Under the pieces are notes generated by a model. It was not told where the DNA came from. It ran no database searches and saw nothing but the letters and a program-made list of their open reading frames with translations. Positions 12,010-23,100 of a stretch of DNA of 64,000 nt are shown in pieces (within the stretch, counting starts at the first letter, position 1; each line of letters begins with the position of its first letter). The position numbers and the translations under genes were made by a program. Source of the stretch: Athripsodes cinereus (taxonomy: Eukaryota; Arthropoda; Insecta; Trichoptera; Leptoceridae); NCBI GenBank assembly GCA_947579605.1, contig OX388316.1, forward strand, positions 18,293,290-18,357,289, in the 5' to 3' direction.

Positions 12010-12490
12010 CATCTCTACGCTAACTGAGCCATGATATTCCCAATATTCTCCTTTCTTCTCGAGGTTTTTGCTCTAACCAAAATTAACAAGTTGCAATTCT
12101 GGACAGAAATCTGACTATTGTATCGCGCCGGATATTAATTTATTATCCAGGTTTAAGGCCAAACAACCATCCTTTACTTCACAAGTATTATACAATAGTC
12201 ACATAAACAAAGACAGCACAGCATAGAAAGAAAGAGAATCATATAACATAATATAATGAGATGTTACTTTGTTACTGTACTGAATGTTTACTTAAAAAAT
12301 AATGGTTTTTGCAAGTTTTCATGTAGCGGTTTTGCGGTTATAATACAAACATAATATGCTGTGTATTACAGCATTTTACTTACTACATTGTATTCAGTTG
12401 TATAAAGCCATATTGACCGTAGAAAACTGGGACGTGGCTATCTCTACCAATAGTGGCTACATATATACCTACATAATAATATTACATAGG
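12010..12490. other. No supported gene
   Basis: AT-rich; no motif or repeat recognised. Confidence 0.4.
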
Positions 12491-12492
12491 TA

Positions 12493-12548
12493 GGAGGTGT
12501 ATGTGGAGTACAATATACATGTATACATTGTACTCCACATACACCTCC
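12493..12548. repeat. Perfect hairpin, 22 bp arms
   Basis: GGAGGTGTATGTGGAGTACA and its exact inverse are separated by 12 bases. There is no further symmetry outside. It could be the core of a tiny MITE. Confidence 0.8.
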
Positions 12549-12599
12549 CATATTTCAGTGTTACTTAACTTGAAAAAATTTCGTCAAAACTGAGGAAAA

Positions 12600-13105
12600 T
12601 TTATCATTCTTTTTCTTCTTTCTCTGTTCTAAACTCCAAGGTTTGTATTTGCAGATGTGCCTTCCTGTGACGTGGATTTCTAACTTTTCCTCTCTCTTTT
12701 GTAGTCTTCCGATTAGACGAAGTCTCATACGTTTGCCGGAGAAAGTGATATGGGGAAGTTTGAGTGGGTCCATTTTTTCCACTCACTCCAACATCTTCTA
12801 CTTTTTCACTCCAACATCTTCTACTTTGTCTTCCCCATCTCACAATGTCATCCACTTCACATATTTCCCTTATATTTGTGTTACGGAATCTGACGCGCGA
12901 TGTCTTCTCTGCAATTGGTCTCAGGGTTTTCATTTCTGTATGGCTCTGAGTATACTTTTTGTTCTTACCGTGTAGTGTAGTTCTTACTAGTGTATCTATC
13001 TGTTGGTTGGCATATCGTATGTCAGAGTTATTGGTTGGTCTAATGCAAGTTTTATATAATCTGACTTTGCTCTCTATTCGCAGACATATTATGTTTGTCA
13101 ATATG
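12600..13105 (-). pseudogene. LINE ORF2 C-terminal remnant
   Basis: The 165-codon minus-strand frame starts in 'ESKVRLYKTCIRPT', typical of the region just after the RT core. It continues 'MKTLRPIAEKT', 'REICEVDDIVRWGRQ' and 'KVEDVGVSGKNGPTQ'. These match RTE-like ORF2 C-termini ('TLRxIAGKTLRDRVRN...REICxVxDIxxW...RRxxW'). A tandem duplication of CTCCAACATCTTCTAC at 12783-12825 disrupts the end. Confidence 0.65.
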
Positions 13106-13266
13106 ATGCCTCCACATGTGACTTTTATTTATTTGTCCCCTTATCTCGTTATGCAGGACATTGTGACTGAAGAGTTCCACAGCCAGATATTTAAATTTAA
13201 GCAATGATTCAAGAGTGCGATAGGTAGGTAGGTACTTAATTTTCAAAATAAGTGTACCTACATCTT

Positions 13267-13310
13267 TACCATCGTGGCATATCTCACAAATGGGTAATAA
13301 GCCAATAAAC
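13267..13310 (+). repeat. Family A, short fragment
   Basis: TTTACCATCGTGGCATATCT followed by CACAAATGGGTAATAAGCC matches the first 45 bases of family A. Confidence 0.45.
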
Positions 13311-13924
13311 TTACTCCAAATAATGGTTTCAGGTATGAAAAATATGAAATCACAAATTGAGAAGAAAGTGTTTGCTATAAAATCGTATGGTTTCTATTAT
13401 ACTAGAAAGATCCTGACTGTGTTCTATTTCAAGAATGTTTTAATTAATGTCATTCAAAAAGGATAAGTAGGTATAGGGTAGGTATGTTTTACACACAAGA
13501 TTCTAAGAAAAATCTCAGAGAATGGAAGCCTATCTATTTACTCTTTGTTTCAAAGAAAATATATTGAGGGACAAAAAAGCAGGGTTAGCAAACTTTTTAA
13601 TACCAATAATAATCAGATCGGAGTATTTATGAAATTTCTTTCAATTAAGATTATAATCTTATATACCTTAGTAATAGGTACTGATAGATTGGAGAGAGTT
13701 AAAAAGAAATTGCCACGCAAACTGATAAATAAGAGTACTTGGACTCCTGAAATATTCGGGAAAAAGAGGTTATTTCAATAAGTATACATAGGTACCTACA
13801 TATAACTCGATACCATTAGGTACAATATACCGAAATATATATTACTTTTATAATACTTTTGTCCTTAACTTTACAACCCCACTCCCTTCCTCCCCCGTTA
13901 AATTTCTTTATTGGTCCATCATAG

Positions 13925-14160
13925 TATAATATGAACGCTAGATTCACCGATCAAAGATGGACAAAGAGGGTAGTGGAGTGGAGACCTCGAGAAGATAAGA
14001 GAAGTAGAGGGAGACCGCCCACTAGATGGTCAGATGACGTAAAGAGGATTGCTGGTGATTGGATTCAGAAGGCACAAGATAGAGCTGCCTGGAGAAATAT
14101 GAGGGAGGCCTATGTTCAGCAGTGGACAGAAGTGGCTGTATAGATAGATAGATAGATAGA
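13925..14160 (+). pseudogene. LINE ORF2 C-terminus with GATA tail
   Basis: Seventy codons read 'RWTKRVVEWRPREDKRSRG', 'RPPTRWSDDVKRIAG', 'AQDRAAWRNMREAYVQQW'. This is the nearly invariant end of an RTE-like LINE widespread in Lepidoptera. The stop falls at 14141-14143 and runs straight into a TAGA microsatellite (14140-14160), the simple-repeat 3' tail usual for RTE elements. A severely 5'-truncated insertion. Confidence 0.8.
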
Positions 14161-14198
14161 ATGAACATGCACATCTTACCAATAAAAAAATAACATTT

Positions 14199-14322
14199 AG
14201 GATGAGTGACATACCTCAACGCTGAACTGAAGATGTTAAAAGTCTTAATCGGAATGTTTTACGAAACATTTTTATTTTACCTTTAACAGGACACTCAAAA
14301 ACTTAAAAAAAAAGAGTGGAAG
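14199..14322 (+). repeat. Family A, partial forward copy
   Basis: Contains AGGATGAGTGACATACCTCA, GCTGAACTGAAGATG, then ACAGGACACTCAAAAACTTA and AGAGTGG. A second fragment with 'CACTGGCTACC' lies at about 14415-14455. Confidence 0.55.
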
Positions 14323-14459
14323 TCCTACTTTCAATTGCTACAGGTTCTACAGGCTTTCAGATGCCATGGAGGGGAAAATATGTAGACTACTTGTATGTTT
14401 ATAACACGCAGTTTGCCACTGGCTACCTTATTGTGGGGGGAGCCATCATGGTATTTGTT

Positions 14460-15455
14460 GTACAATCACAATCTAAAACTCTTGCAGAACAATCTACAAT
14501 AAAATCATGAAAATACAAATCTGTTTTCCGCGTAAAATGAATCTTGTAGATGGTAACACTGTTAATATTATTGTATTACATCCCCCATGGCCCAAATCCC
14601 TCCCTCACGGGCCCACGTCCCTCCCACCTACAGTAAAAGGCTCCCAGGGGAGATGTAATAATTTATTTACAATTTGGAAGCTGAAATTTCAATTTAAAGC
14701 TATTTTAAGTTGTTGTTGATGTAGGAACTTACACACATTTCCTGCCGATAAACACAAAAGGGATATAATATTATGTAATTAAATATCAAATTATTTTTTA
14801 CTTGCGTAAATAGTAAATAATTATGTTCAGCAAAAACCAATATATTTGGTAAAATTATTATTAGGAGCTATAAAAATATTTTTTATAATTAATATTGACA
14901 AAGATAAAAGGTAGGACATGCAGTTATGATTGGAACACCGAATTTTTAACCTAACTTTAAAATTATACCTACAAATACCTAACTAGGACCATAATAATCT
15001 CCCTCAAATTTGCAAAAAAAAACTTATTTTATTTCACCTTTCTGCATGTCTCTCCTTGAAACCAAAGACCAATTGTTTTCCATTCATAAATTTACCCCAG
15101 CCAATTTACTTCCTTCCAGGACAGTCTCAATAGGTACTGAAATAATATTGTCATTGGAATAGGGTAGCATTGGGAAAAAGGTATTAATGACCATTTTCAA
15201 AAAAAATTGTCATATCATTTTTTTTTAATAAGGAATGTTCTGTGGCAATATTCTGACCCATGTTTACTTGACTTTTTAATTTATTCACGGCGCAGGAATC
15301 AGCACTGCAGTGATTTGTGTAAGGGGTTTGTAAACAGCTTTAGTAGATGACCATACCATAATACTGGTAAAAGAATTCATGACATAGGACAGGTAAGTAT
15401 ATAAGGATAAAAAATATTTATGAATAATAAAACAAACACATTCTGGTAACCTCAT
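14460..15455. other. No supported gene
   Basis: A GC-rich patch (14580-14665) has imperfectly inverted CATCCCCCATGG / CTCCCAGGGGAGATG borders and may be a small decayed transposon. The rest is AT-rich and unexplained. Confidence 0.35.
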
Positions 15456-15524
15456 TTATATAATTAATACAGTAATACCAACATTACAATAAATGGTAAA
15501 AATTTCAGATAAGGTGAACGCATC

Positions 15525-15990
15525 AAAATCAAATTTATGAATTTTCTACTTATATTCAGGTAATTATATAGTTTTCCACGCAAGAAATGATATGATAATG
15601 AAATGATTGTCAATAAATGTGTTTTAGCGTAAAATAACACCAGACCCCATAGACAAACACGCACTTGGCGATCGACTACTAACGAATTTTCGACAATAAT
15701 TGCAACAATAACGCATAATTATACGGTACATGTAGGTAGATTGTCGAAGAGTTCGCCATTAGTCGATCGCTAAGTACGGTTTGTCTACGGCCTCTGATCA
15801 ACCCTAACCTCAGCTACAAATCAGCCAAACGTAAAAATTTAAGTATACTTGTGACATGTCAAACGCGTACGAAAAATCCAAATGAATAATTTTGTGCCTA
15901 AAAAATACACAAAATTTCACTGGATTCTTATTCTTCAGGTATAATAATACTTGTCTACATAAAAACAATTCAAAATGATCAATGTTTTGA
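15525..15990 (+). repeat. Dispersed repeat E, copy 1 (interrupted)
   Basis: Collinear with 47630-47930: both contain ATGAATTTTCTACTTATA, AAGAAATGATATGATAATGA, 'GTCAATAAATGTG', 'CAAATCAG(C/T)CAAACGTAAAAA' and 'TACTTGTGACATG'. Copy 1 is interrupted by the MITE at 15646-15795. No ORF is shared. Confidence 0.7.
15646..15795. mobile_element. Nested MITE (about 150 bp)
   Basis: The arms start near CATAGACAAAC(A/C)(C/G), continue GCGATCGACTA and GACAAT, and are inverted at the other end. The sequence is absent from the paralogous repeat copy near 47730, which supplies an empty site. Confidence 0.75.
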
Positions 15991-16127
15991 CACGTTCACA
16001 TAGTCTGAAAAAATTGCCAATAAATAAATAATTAATACATTAGGATATCACTAATATTGTAAATATACAGATGATTACATTATTTACAAACACTGGTAAT
16101 TATTTAAGAAAATTAATTGTTTTAGAC

Positions 16128-16433
16128 CAGGGATGCACAGACCTATAGGGAACTGGGGCCACTCGGGAAGATTAAGAGCCAAAGACGGGCTGCTATAAGA
16201 AAATTAACAATTAAAATTTCTATCCCCCCGTCGCTGAATTTCCAAAATGCTATAGGAATTTGAAATACTTCAAAAGCTCCTCAGTTTTCTTAAAGAATAT
16301 TTACTCGAATTATTTAATTATCCGGTACTTTTACCGAATATCCAATTATCACTGTTATCGTCATTTTTTTTATACTTTATAATTTGGCGGGCCGCAGGTA
16401 TACCAACCAAGGTCCGCAAGGTGTGCATCACTG
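16128..16433. mobile_element. Non-autonomous hAT element (306 bp)
   Basis: The termini are CAGGGATGCACAG and, inverted, CAGTGATGCACA. They are flanked by TTTTAGAC and TTCTAGAC, 7 of 8 identical. The interior has GGCGGGCCGCAGG near the right end, reminiscent of the 'GGCGGGCCG' subterminal blocks of many insect hATs. No ORF. Confidence 0.75.
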
Positions 16434-16713
16434 TTCTAGACAAACTAGTTGTTCAAATTTTAATATAGAAAGTAAACCCAAATATGTTAATTTAAATCCA
16501 AACTTGTCTGACATTAGTTAAAAAACCAATTTGTTGTATGTGCAATACAACCCTAAGCCTGAAAGCAAACATCTAAATGAATAGTTTGGCAACTGCAATT
16601 TTACATTAAAAGAAAAAACAGTTTATTTTTGAATTCACATGTCCGATTAATTAAAAGACTGTTTAATTTCATATTGGACATACGAGATGTTCTGAAAATC
16701 TAATTTAACAATT

Positions 16714-16918
16714 CCGGCGTACAGACAGCTGGATGCGAACGTCAATCATTAATCATCAAGCAAAAATTTTTAATCTTTCGGCGACAATTCTCCAAAGAAA
16801 TATTCAAATGAATGCCTTCGTTATGTCTCATGGACAGGTATGCTCTGAATTGTCGCCGAAAGATTTAAGATTTTCACTTGATGATTGACGTTCGCCATCC
16901 AACTATCTGTACGCCGCC
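16714..16918. mobile_element. MITE with about 75 bp arms
   Basis: The arms begin CGGCGTACAGA(C/T)AG(C/T)TGG, run through CGAACGTCAATCAT and CATCAAG, then end TCTTTCGGCGACAATTC. The inverted partner is about 90% identical. The loop is about 50 bases. Superfamily not determined; no clear target duplication. Confidence 0.8.
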
Positions 16919-17349
16919 ATTCATGAATGCATATTTTCAAAAAAATGTTTACATTGCCAAATGTAAATATTTGGAACATTACTAGTACATCTATTTTATA
17001 TGAAAACACATGTTTAATGTGATAAATTTACATATAATATAATTTATAGAGATGTCACATCTCTATTGGAATAGCAAGAGAGAACAGTATGTAACATATC
17101 ACATATTTGGGAATCATTATGATTTTTTAATAAATAGATTTTAATCATATACATATAATCCAAAACCATCTTTACTGATCAGAAATCCTTCATACGCAAA
17201 ATACAGTTTAACTATAATTTTATTTAAAGACAATTAAGTTTAGTTACATACAAAATAACCAGCATATTGAAATTTACATGGAAAGGTAACATATTATGCT
17301 AAGATACTTTTGGTTTTCAAGAATTTTAAAAAATAATTATGAAGTTATG
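16919..17349. other. No supported gene
   Basis: AT-rich with no recognised element. Confidence 0.4.
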
Positions 17350-17858
17350 TGTTCACATTTGGCGAATATAGCCAGGACACCAAAATATCGTCAGCCATTT
17401 GAACCGTGTGAACAAAATGACAGCTAGTCTGAAACGATAAAAACTAGTAAAAACGATATTGTCTCCACCTTTCAACTTTTTTCTTCGGTGGAATGATTTG
17501 CGCATGCATAGATGTGCGCGGCATCCGTATCTATGGTAAAAACTTTATAACCTATAAATTTTACAATGTTTTCCGCTTCGTGACAGTTGTTATCTTTGTT
17601 GTTGGTTTGTGGGTTTGTTTCCTTAATTAAAAGGCGCTTTATAACCTCTACTATAACATTTCAACTAATAATAAACACTTAGCGATCTCCATCTTGACAT
17701 CCGCCATTTTGAAAACAACGTCAAAATCAAAGTGCATCTGACAGATCGTATCCATATCGGTGGTCTGTGTGAACAGGTGTGATAATCAATGAGCGTCCGG
17801 CAAATTTTGTTACTAATGCAACCGAAATTCGCCTGACTATTTTCGCCAAATGTGAACA
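17350..17858. mobile_element. MITE-like element, 27 bp terminal inverted repeats (509 bp)
   Basis: The termini TGTTCACATTTGGCGAA(T/A) then ATAG(C/T)CAGG are inverted, with two mismatches in 27. Extra copies of GTGTGAACA lie inside both ends (near 17402 and 17768), as with subterminal transposase sites. The 77-codon open frame inside is not convincing. No flanking duplication was found. Confidence 0.65.
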
Positions 17859-17859
17859 T

Positions 17860-18920
17860 CACTTTATATTGTGTTTCATGGTTAACTGCAGTTTTCACTT
17901 TATCTATTTATTTTTCTACAATACTTCACGAAAATCATTAAGAATTGTTGATGAATATACTCACTTTGACACCAAAACCTTTTACTGGGCAGTACAACAA
18001 CACATTACAGTGGGGCCAGTATATGAGTGCACCTGAACCCCCGCTACACGTTTACTCAACTTCCTTACGTCTCACCACCAACGATACATTTATCAGAGAT
18101 TGTCAATCAGTTAATTTTTTCCACTTTGAAATAGAAAATTTCCTTTGTAAAATAATCGCGAAGACGTATCACAAATTCGCGACACTGGGGAGTCAACACT
18201 TGACGTTTAGTAGGCATATTTTTATAATTTATAAACTGACACTAAAATAAACTTTCACCGTTAGATGTTGCGATCCCGAAGGCTCGATTAAAAAGAATAT
18301 AAGGGATGATTTCTAATAAGTTAATTTTGGAATTCCCTGACAAAAATTAGTCATAAGTCATAAATCATAAAATGCATTATCTGCAGCTTTGTATTGAGAT
18401 TCATTCCGTAAATCCCTTGTTTTTTTTTTTTTTTAAATTATCCTAGACTAATAATAGAGTGTTATAATGTAGCTATTTTAACTATTCTTTGTATGTAACT
18501 GCCTACTTCCATATTATTTGATATCCTTTTTAACTAACCTACTGTACTAATACGCATACTTGAAAACTTTTATATGTAATATTTTTTTGACACCAAATAT
18601 CCAAACAGGAACTCTTATATTAATGTGACAGAAACAACAAGCGAAAAGGGTGTGTGGTCCTTGGTCTACACCGTAAGGCGCGCAGTATGTATGTAGGTAT
18701 ACAGGTACAAGGATTAGATAATAATATAGAAAATAAAATATTCTATAACAATGCCTTTGGTTGCTGATACCTGCCTATGAATAAAAGAGACCATCATACC
18801 TGAGGTGCATTGGTATACTGGCCCGACTGTAGTTTTTAGGTTGAATTCTTCCTACATAATTTTAATCAATTAATCATAAACTTTAAATTAATCATAAAAT
18901 TAATATATATTTAAAAATAA
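17860..18920. other. No supported gene
   Basis: An open frame at 17945-18250 has no recognisable motif. The sequence around 18610-18690 is more GC-balanced but unassigned. Confidence 0.4.
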
Positions 18921-19400
18921 TGAAGTCCCCATAAGTCTCAAGAGAAAACTTTACGATTCGTGTGTCCTGCCAGTGATTACATATGGGCTAGAAACTATGA
19001 CGCTAACACTTGCGAGCAAACGAAAACTGAGGTGTGTACAGCGTGCCATGGAGAGGCAAATGCTAGGTATCAGCTTGAGAGACAAAATAAGAAATGAAAC
19101 TATCCGACAAAAGACAAAAGTCGTTGACGTTGTTGATAAAGTCTCCAAGCTGAAATGGCAATGGGCTGGTCATGTGGTAAGACGAGAGGATGGCAGATGG
19201 ACTTCCAGAATTCTTGTATGGAGACCATGGGAGGACAAAAGAAGCGTAGGAAGACCCCAAAAAAGATGGGTTGATGATATTGTCCAGATGATGGGGAAGC
19301 AGTGGTATCGTGTTGCTCGAGATAGGAAAATGTGGAAAAGTTTTGAAGAGGCCTATATCCAGCAGTGGAGAGAAGAAGGCTAGCAAAGAAAAAAAAAGAA
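18920..19400 (+). pseudogene. LINE ORF2 C-terminus, 5'-truncated
   Basis: Open from about 18943 to the stop at 19381-19383: 'KLYDSCVLPVITYGLET', 'AMERQMLGISLRDKIRNE', 'LKWQWAGHVVRREDGRW', 'VWRPWEDKRSVGRPQKRW' and 'EEAYIQQWREE'. This is the same LINE type as 13925-14160 but longer, reaching back to the 'TYGxET' block just after the RT core. An A-rich tail follows the stop. There are no internal stops in 136 codons, so it is fairly young. Confidence 0.8.
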
Positions 19401-19757
19401 AAAATCATAAACTTTGTTCTTGAATAAATAATTTATACTTTCTATCATTTGATACAATATAATACAAATTATAATACAAATACCTATCACAAACTCACTC
19501 ACATAACACATAAAATATATGGCAACTGTCAATATCAACAATTTTACAATTTAACATGGAATAAAATATACTTAATTGGATAATGCAAAAATACTGGAAC
19601 ACATTGGATGACACAAAAATTAAATGCACACAACTTCTGATATCAATTGTTAATAGAATTATTCAATTTTATGAATATCTATCTATATCCACAAAATTTC
19701 ATAACGAGCAATACTATTTTTTATAATAATTGCTCATTTTTGTCAAAACTTATTTAA

Positions 19758-19763
19758 TTTATT
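19758..19763 (-). promoter_or_regulatory. Candidate TTC7 polyadenylation signal
   Basis: AATAAA on the minus strand, about 185 bases past the TTC7 stop. It is the first good match downstream in an AT-rich region, so support is modest. Confidence 0.4.
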
Positions 19764-19948
19764 CAAAATTGAAAATAAGTACAAAAATTTCATACAATTG
19801 GCATTTCACGATCCTCTGACCTCGTTGATTAAAAAAAAACAATGTATCTTGATGAGAAATTCTCCAACTAAAATGATTTATACAGGAAAATGTTGAAACT
19901 TAATATTTGTGCATTAACCCAAAAATATATAACTGTTTTAATAAATAC

Positions 19949-20172
19949 TTATTCGAATATGTATGTTATAGATGTGAAAGGAAGAACAGGTGCTGATAAT
20001 TCCACATTGAGTGCGGTAGCCATACAATCACTGGCTGTGTCATATTCACCCAAACTCTCCACGACTAGACCTAGACTATACCAGGTCTTGTGGTTGTTTG
20101 GATCTATTTTAGCCGCATCTTTTAGTATTTTCTCCGCCAATCTTTGTGAACCAAGATGATGGTAACATAAAC
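19949..20172 (-). CDS. TTC7: TTC7 exon 14, last exon
   Basis: Acceptor TTGCAG, stop TAA at 19951-19949. It encodes the last TPR pair, 'HHLGSQRLAEKILKDAAKID' and 'WYSLGLVVESLGEYDTASDC', and the C-terminal 'SAPVLPFTSITYIFE'. Confidence 0.95.
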
Positions 20173-23100
20173 CTGCAAAAAAAAAACAATATAGTTCTTC
20201 ATTGTAATATGTTGGAAAAAAAATAATAATAAACACTTTATTGCCAAAATAAATCTGTACAAAAGACATTCATATTGCCTTGAGGCAATGTCTTCCAGTA
20301 AACCTAATACATTGTTTGATAAGCATGTTTTAGCATAAAGTGAGATAAATCAAAATGCCAAGGACAATGAAACAGAAAAAAGAAAATAAAACAAGTGTAC
20401 CTACACAAAACAACAATATAAAATGTAAGCATTCACAACCATAATCCTATACCTTTATACATGAATCTTAGTGAGTACTACCTACTATTAAAGAGGCAGT
20501 GGATTGTTTATAAGATATTGACTGTGGGAATTTACTTTATATTTGAATGAGCCAATAGATGAAGAGGATCTAATATCATCGGGGAGGCTGTTCCAGATTC
20601 TGATAGCATCTACCATGGTAAAAGATGACAAAAAGATGTTCCATGAGGTGGGAATTCTAGAAGCCAATTATTTTGGGACCTTAACAATCGACCATAGGAA
20701 GAATGGGGAGCTAACCGTTCACCGCAAATTTACAGACAAAAAACACAAAACCTTTTAGTTCTTTTGATGTTAAATTATAAATACATGAAGAACAAAACAG
20801 AAGACCTCTGTTTGTTTGTAAAATCTCTTGAATAGTATTCTATTGGACTTTTAGACTCCTATCATTTTCTGTAAGTTCTCTAAGGTACTAAAAAAGGTGG
20901 GATTAAGAAAAATATAATTTTAAAGGGATTTAACATTGTTAACTCAGCAATCAGGAATACTACTCTTATAAATGTAATACTGAACTCACCTAATTGTACA
21001 AGACTGTCAACATGTGAAGGATTGATTGCGATGGCATTCAGGAAACACTGCTTCGCCTCAGTCCATTCTTGCTTATGACAATGTACCATGCCTCTCTGGA
21101 ATCATAGAGCAACAAAATACATGAAACGCTGTCTGCAAAACTCATGTTCAAACAGAAAAAAAATTGAATCTCAACTGCTTCACAATTTTCTCATTGGTAA
21201 TTTGGATGCATAGTTTTTTCTTTGTTTAGAACCTCGGTTCGGCAATATCCTTTTTACATTTTTGGAATATTTCATAAATGTAAAAAGGACTTTCCTGACT
21301 GAGTATTTTTTTTTTCACTTTTATTCTTCCGACGGGATACATAATTAGCTAAAGAATTAATTTCTTGATAATTTACATTTCTTTTCCTAAAATCTTTGTT
21401 TAGTGATATTTCTTTTTGACATTTCTAAAATATTTTTTAAGTCTCCAGTTACTATAAGTGGTGATAAGCATTTAATTATCTGTCACAGAACAGTTACGTA
21501 CCATGTGAATAAGTTGATGTGATAGCGGGAATATGATAGCAGCCTCATCCACACAAGCTGCAGCCTCTGTGGTACCACCTAGAGACAGGTAAATCTCTGC
21601 TAGAAGGAGCCAGAGCCTCAAACGGAGTAGAGGACCTCCACCAGGAGTACTACTGGAAGCTGTACCAGGTAGGGAGCCAGATTGTGAAGCAGCTGAACTC
21701 AGAGCTCTCTCAGCTCGAGAGGCAGCTTGTGAATTGGCTTGAAGTGAACCTGTGCAAAATTAAACATATTCTTCAGATTAAGAAAAAAATTAGATCTACC
21801 TACAGAGTTTCTAAAATAAGTGTATTTTTAAGTTTTCTGTAATAGACATATATTTTGTGATACATCACAAATTAAAAATTTACCTCTTCAATTCAGCAAC
21901 GAGGTATGCTAATCATCCAGAATATGTAATTTTTATGGCATGGAGAGGAAGATTGAGGAAGATTAATTTACATCATATTTGTTCATATTAATTCACAAAG
22001 CTACCAAACTTATAAAAAATGCCCTAATGGTATGGATAAATAATTTTTTTAAGGATATTAAGAGGTAAGAAGTGCAGTAGATTCACCAACATAATATTAA
22101 CTGTTACACAGTAATATGTCTTTGAAAAGAGAAGATAAAATAAATATTTGCATAACTGAGAAACTATATACCTGAATCCTTGACACTCTCCAAATCATTA
22201 TAAAATTGTAAGACTGATCTCGTTTCTGATTTTCTATCAAATTCTTTATCTGTATCACCACTTGTATTTTCATACAAATTCTTCCAAAGAGACAGCATGT
22301 GCTTTCCAGTAATCAAAGCAGCCTGTAAATCAAGTTCAAAGATTTATACAAGCAATAAAAAAAAGAATAATTTAACATTTAATTTTTGTTCGAAAAAATA
22401 AGACATTTTACATCTTAAATTCGGCGATGAGGTTTGCCACCCATCCTGAATGTCTTGATTTTATGTTGGCACGGAGAAGACAGCTTGCATGTTTTATATG
22501 CAGCTGGTCTGCTGGCTACCCCACTTGTGGGATATGCCGTGATGGTATAGTAGTAGTAGTAGTAGTATAATTTAACACTATAGAAAATGTATCAGCACTT
22601 TCAATATCAAATTTGATAGTATTTTCACTACATGACCATATTTTAGACAGAAATTTTCATTACTGAGATAGATAGATAAATAAAATTTTACTGTAAATCT
22701 CAATTGTTCTACCCTTAGTTGAATACTAGACAATTATCTCATGGTAAATGTAAAAAAAGGTTTTTTAGAATTAAAATATAATAACATACCTCCCCACCCT
22801 GACACCTTAACTGCAATAAAGCCAGTACTCTGAGCAGATCCATACTGTCAGGATGATCTTCTAATGCGGCCGTGGCAGTAGCTAGAGCTTCCTTTGATCT
22901 GCCTTTGGCTGACAGCACCAGACACAAAAGTTGCATTGCGGCTGAACATTCTGAACGCTTGGTAAGACATAGTCGTACATAATACTGAAAAAAGTATGAA
23001 AATGTTATTATAAATAAAGTAACAGGGTGATTCAATACTTTTCAATAAATAGAATATATAATTAATTACTGAGAAATATAATAGAATAAATTCCCCACTG

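Noticed and set aside
22410..22567. Helitron 3' end in family A (hairpin close to terminus)
   Set aside because: No CTRR terminus follows the hairpin at the usual distance and the end carries a TAG microsatellite; left as unclassified.
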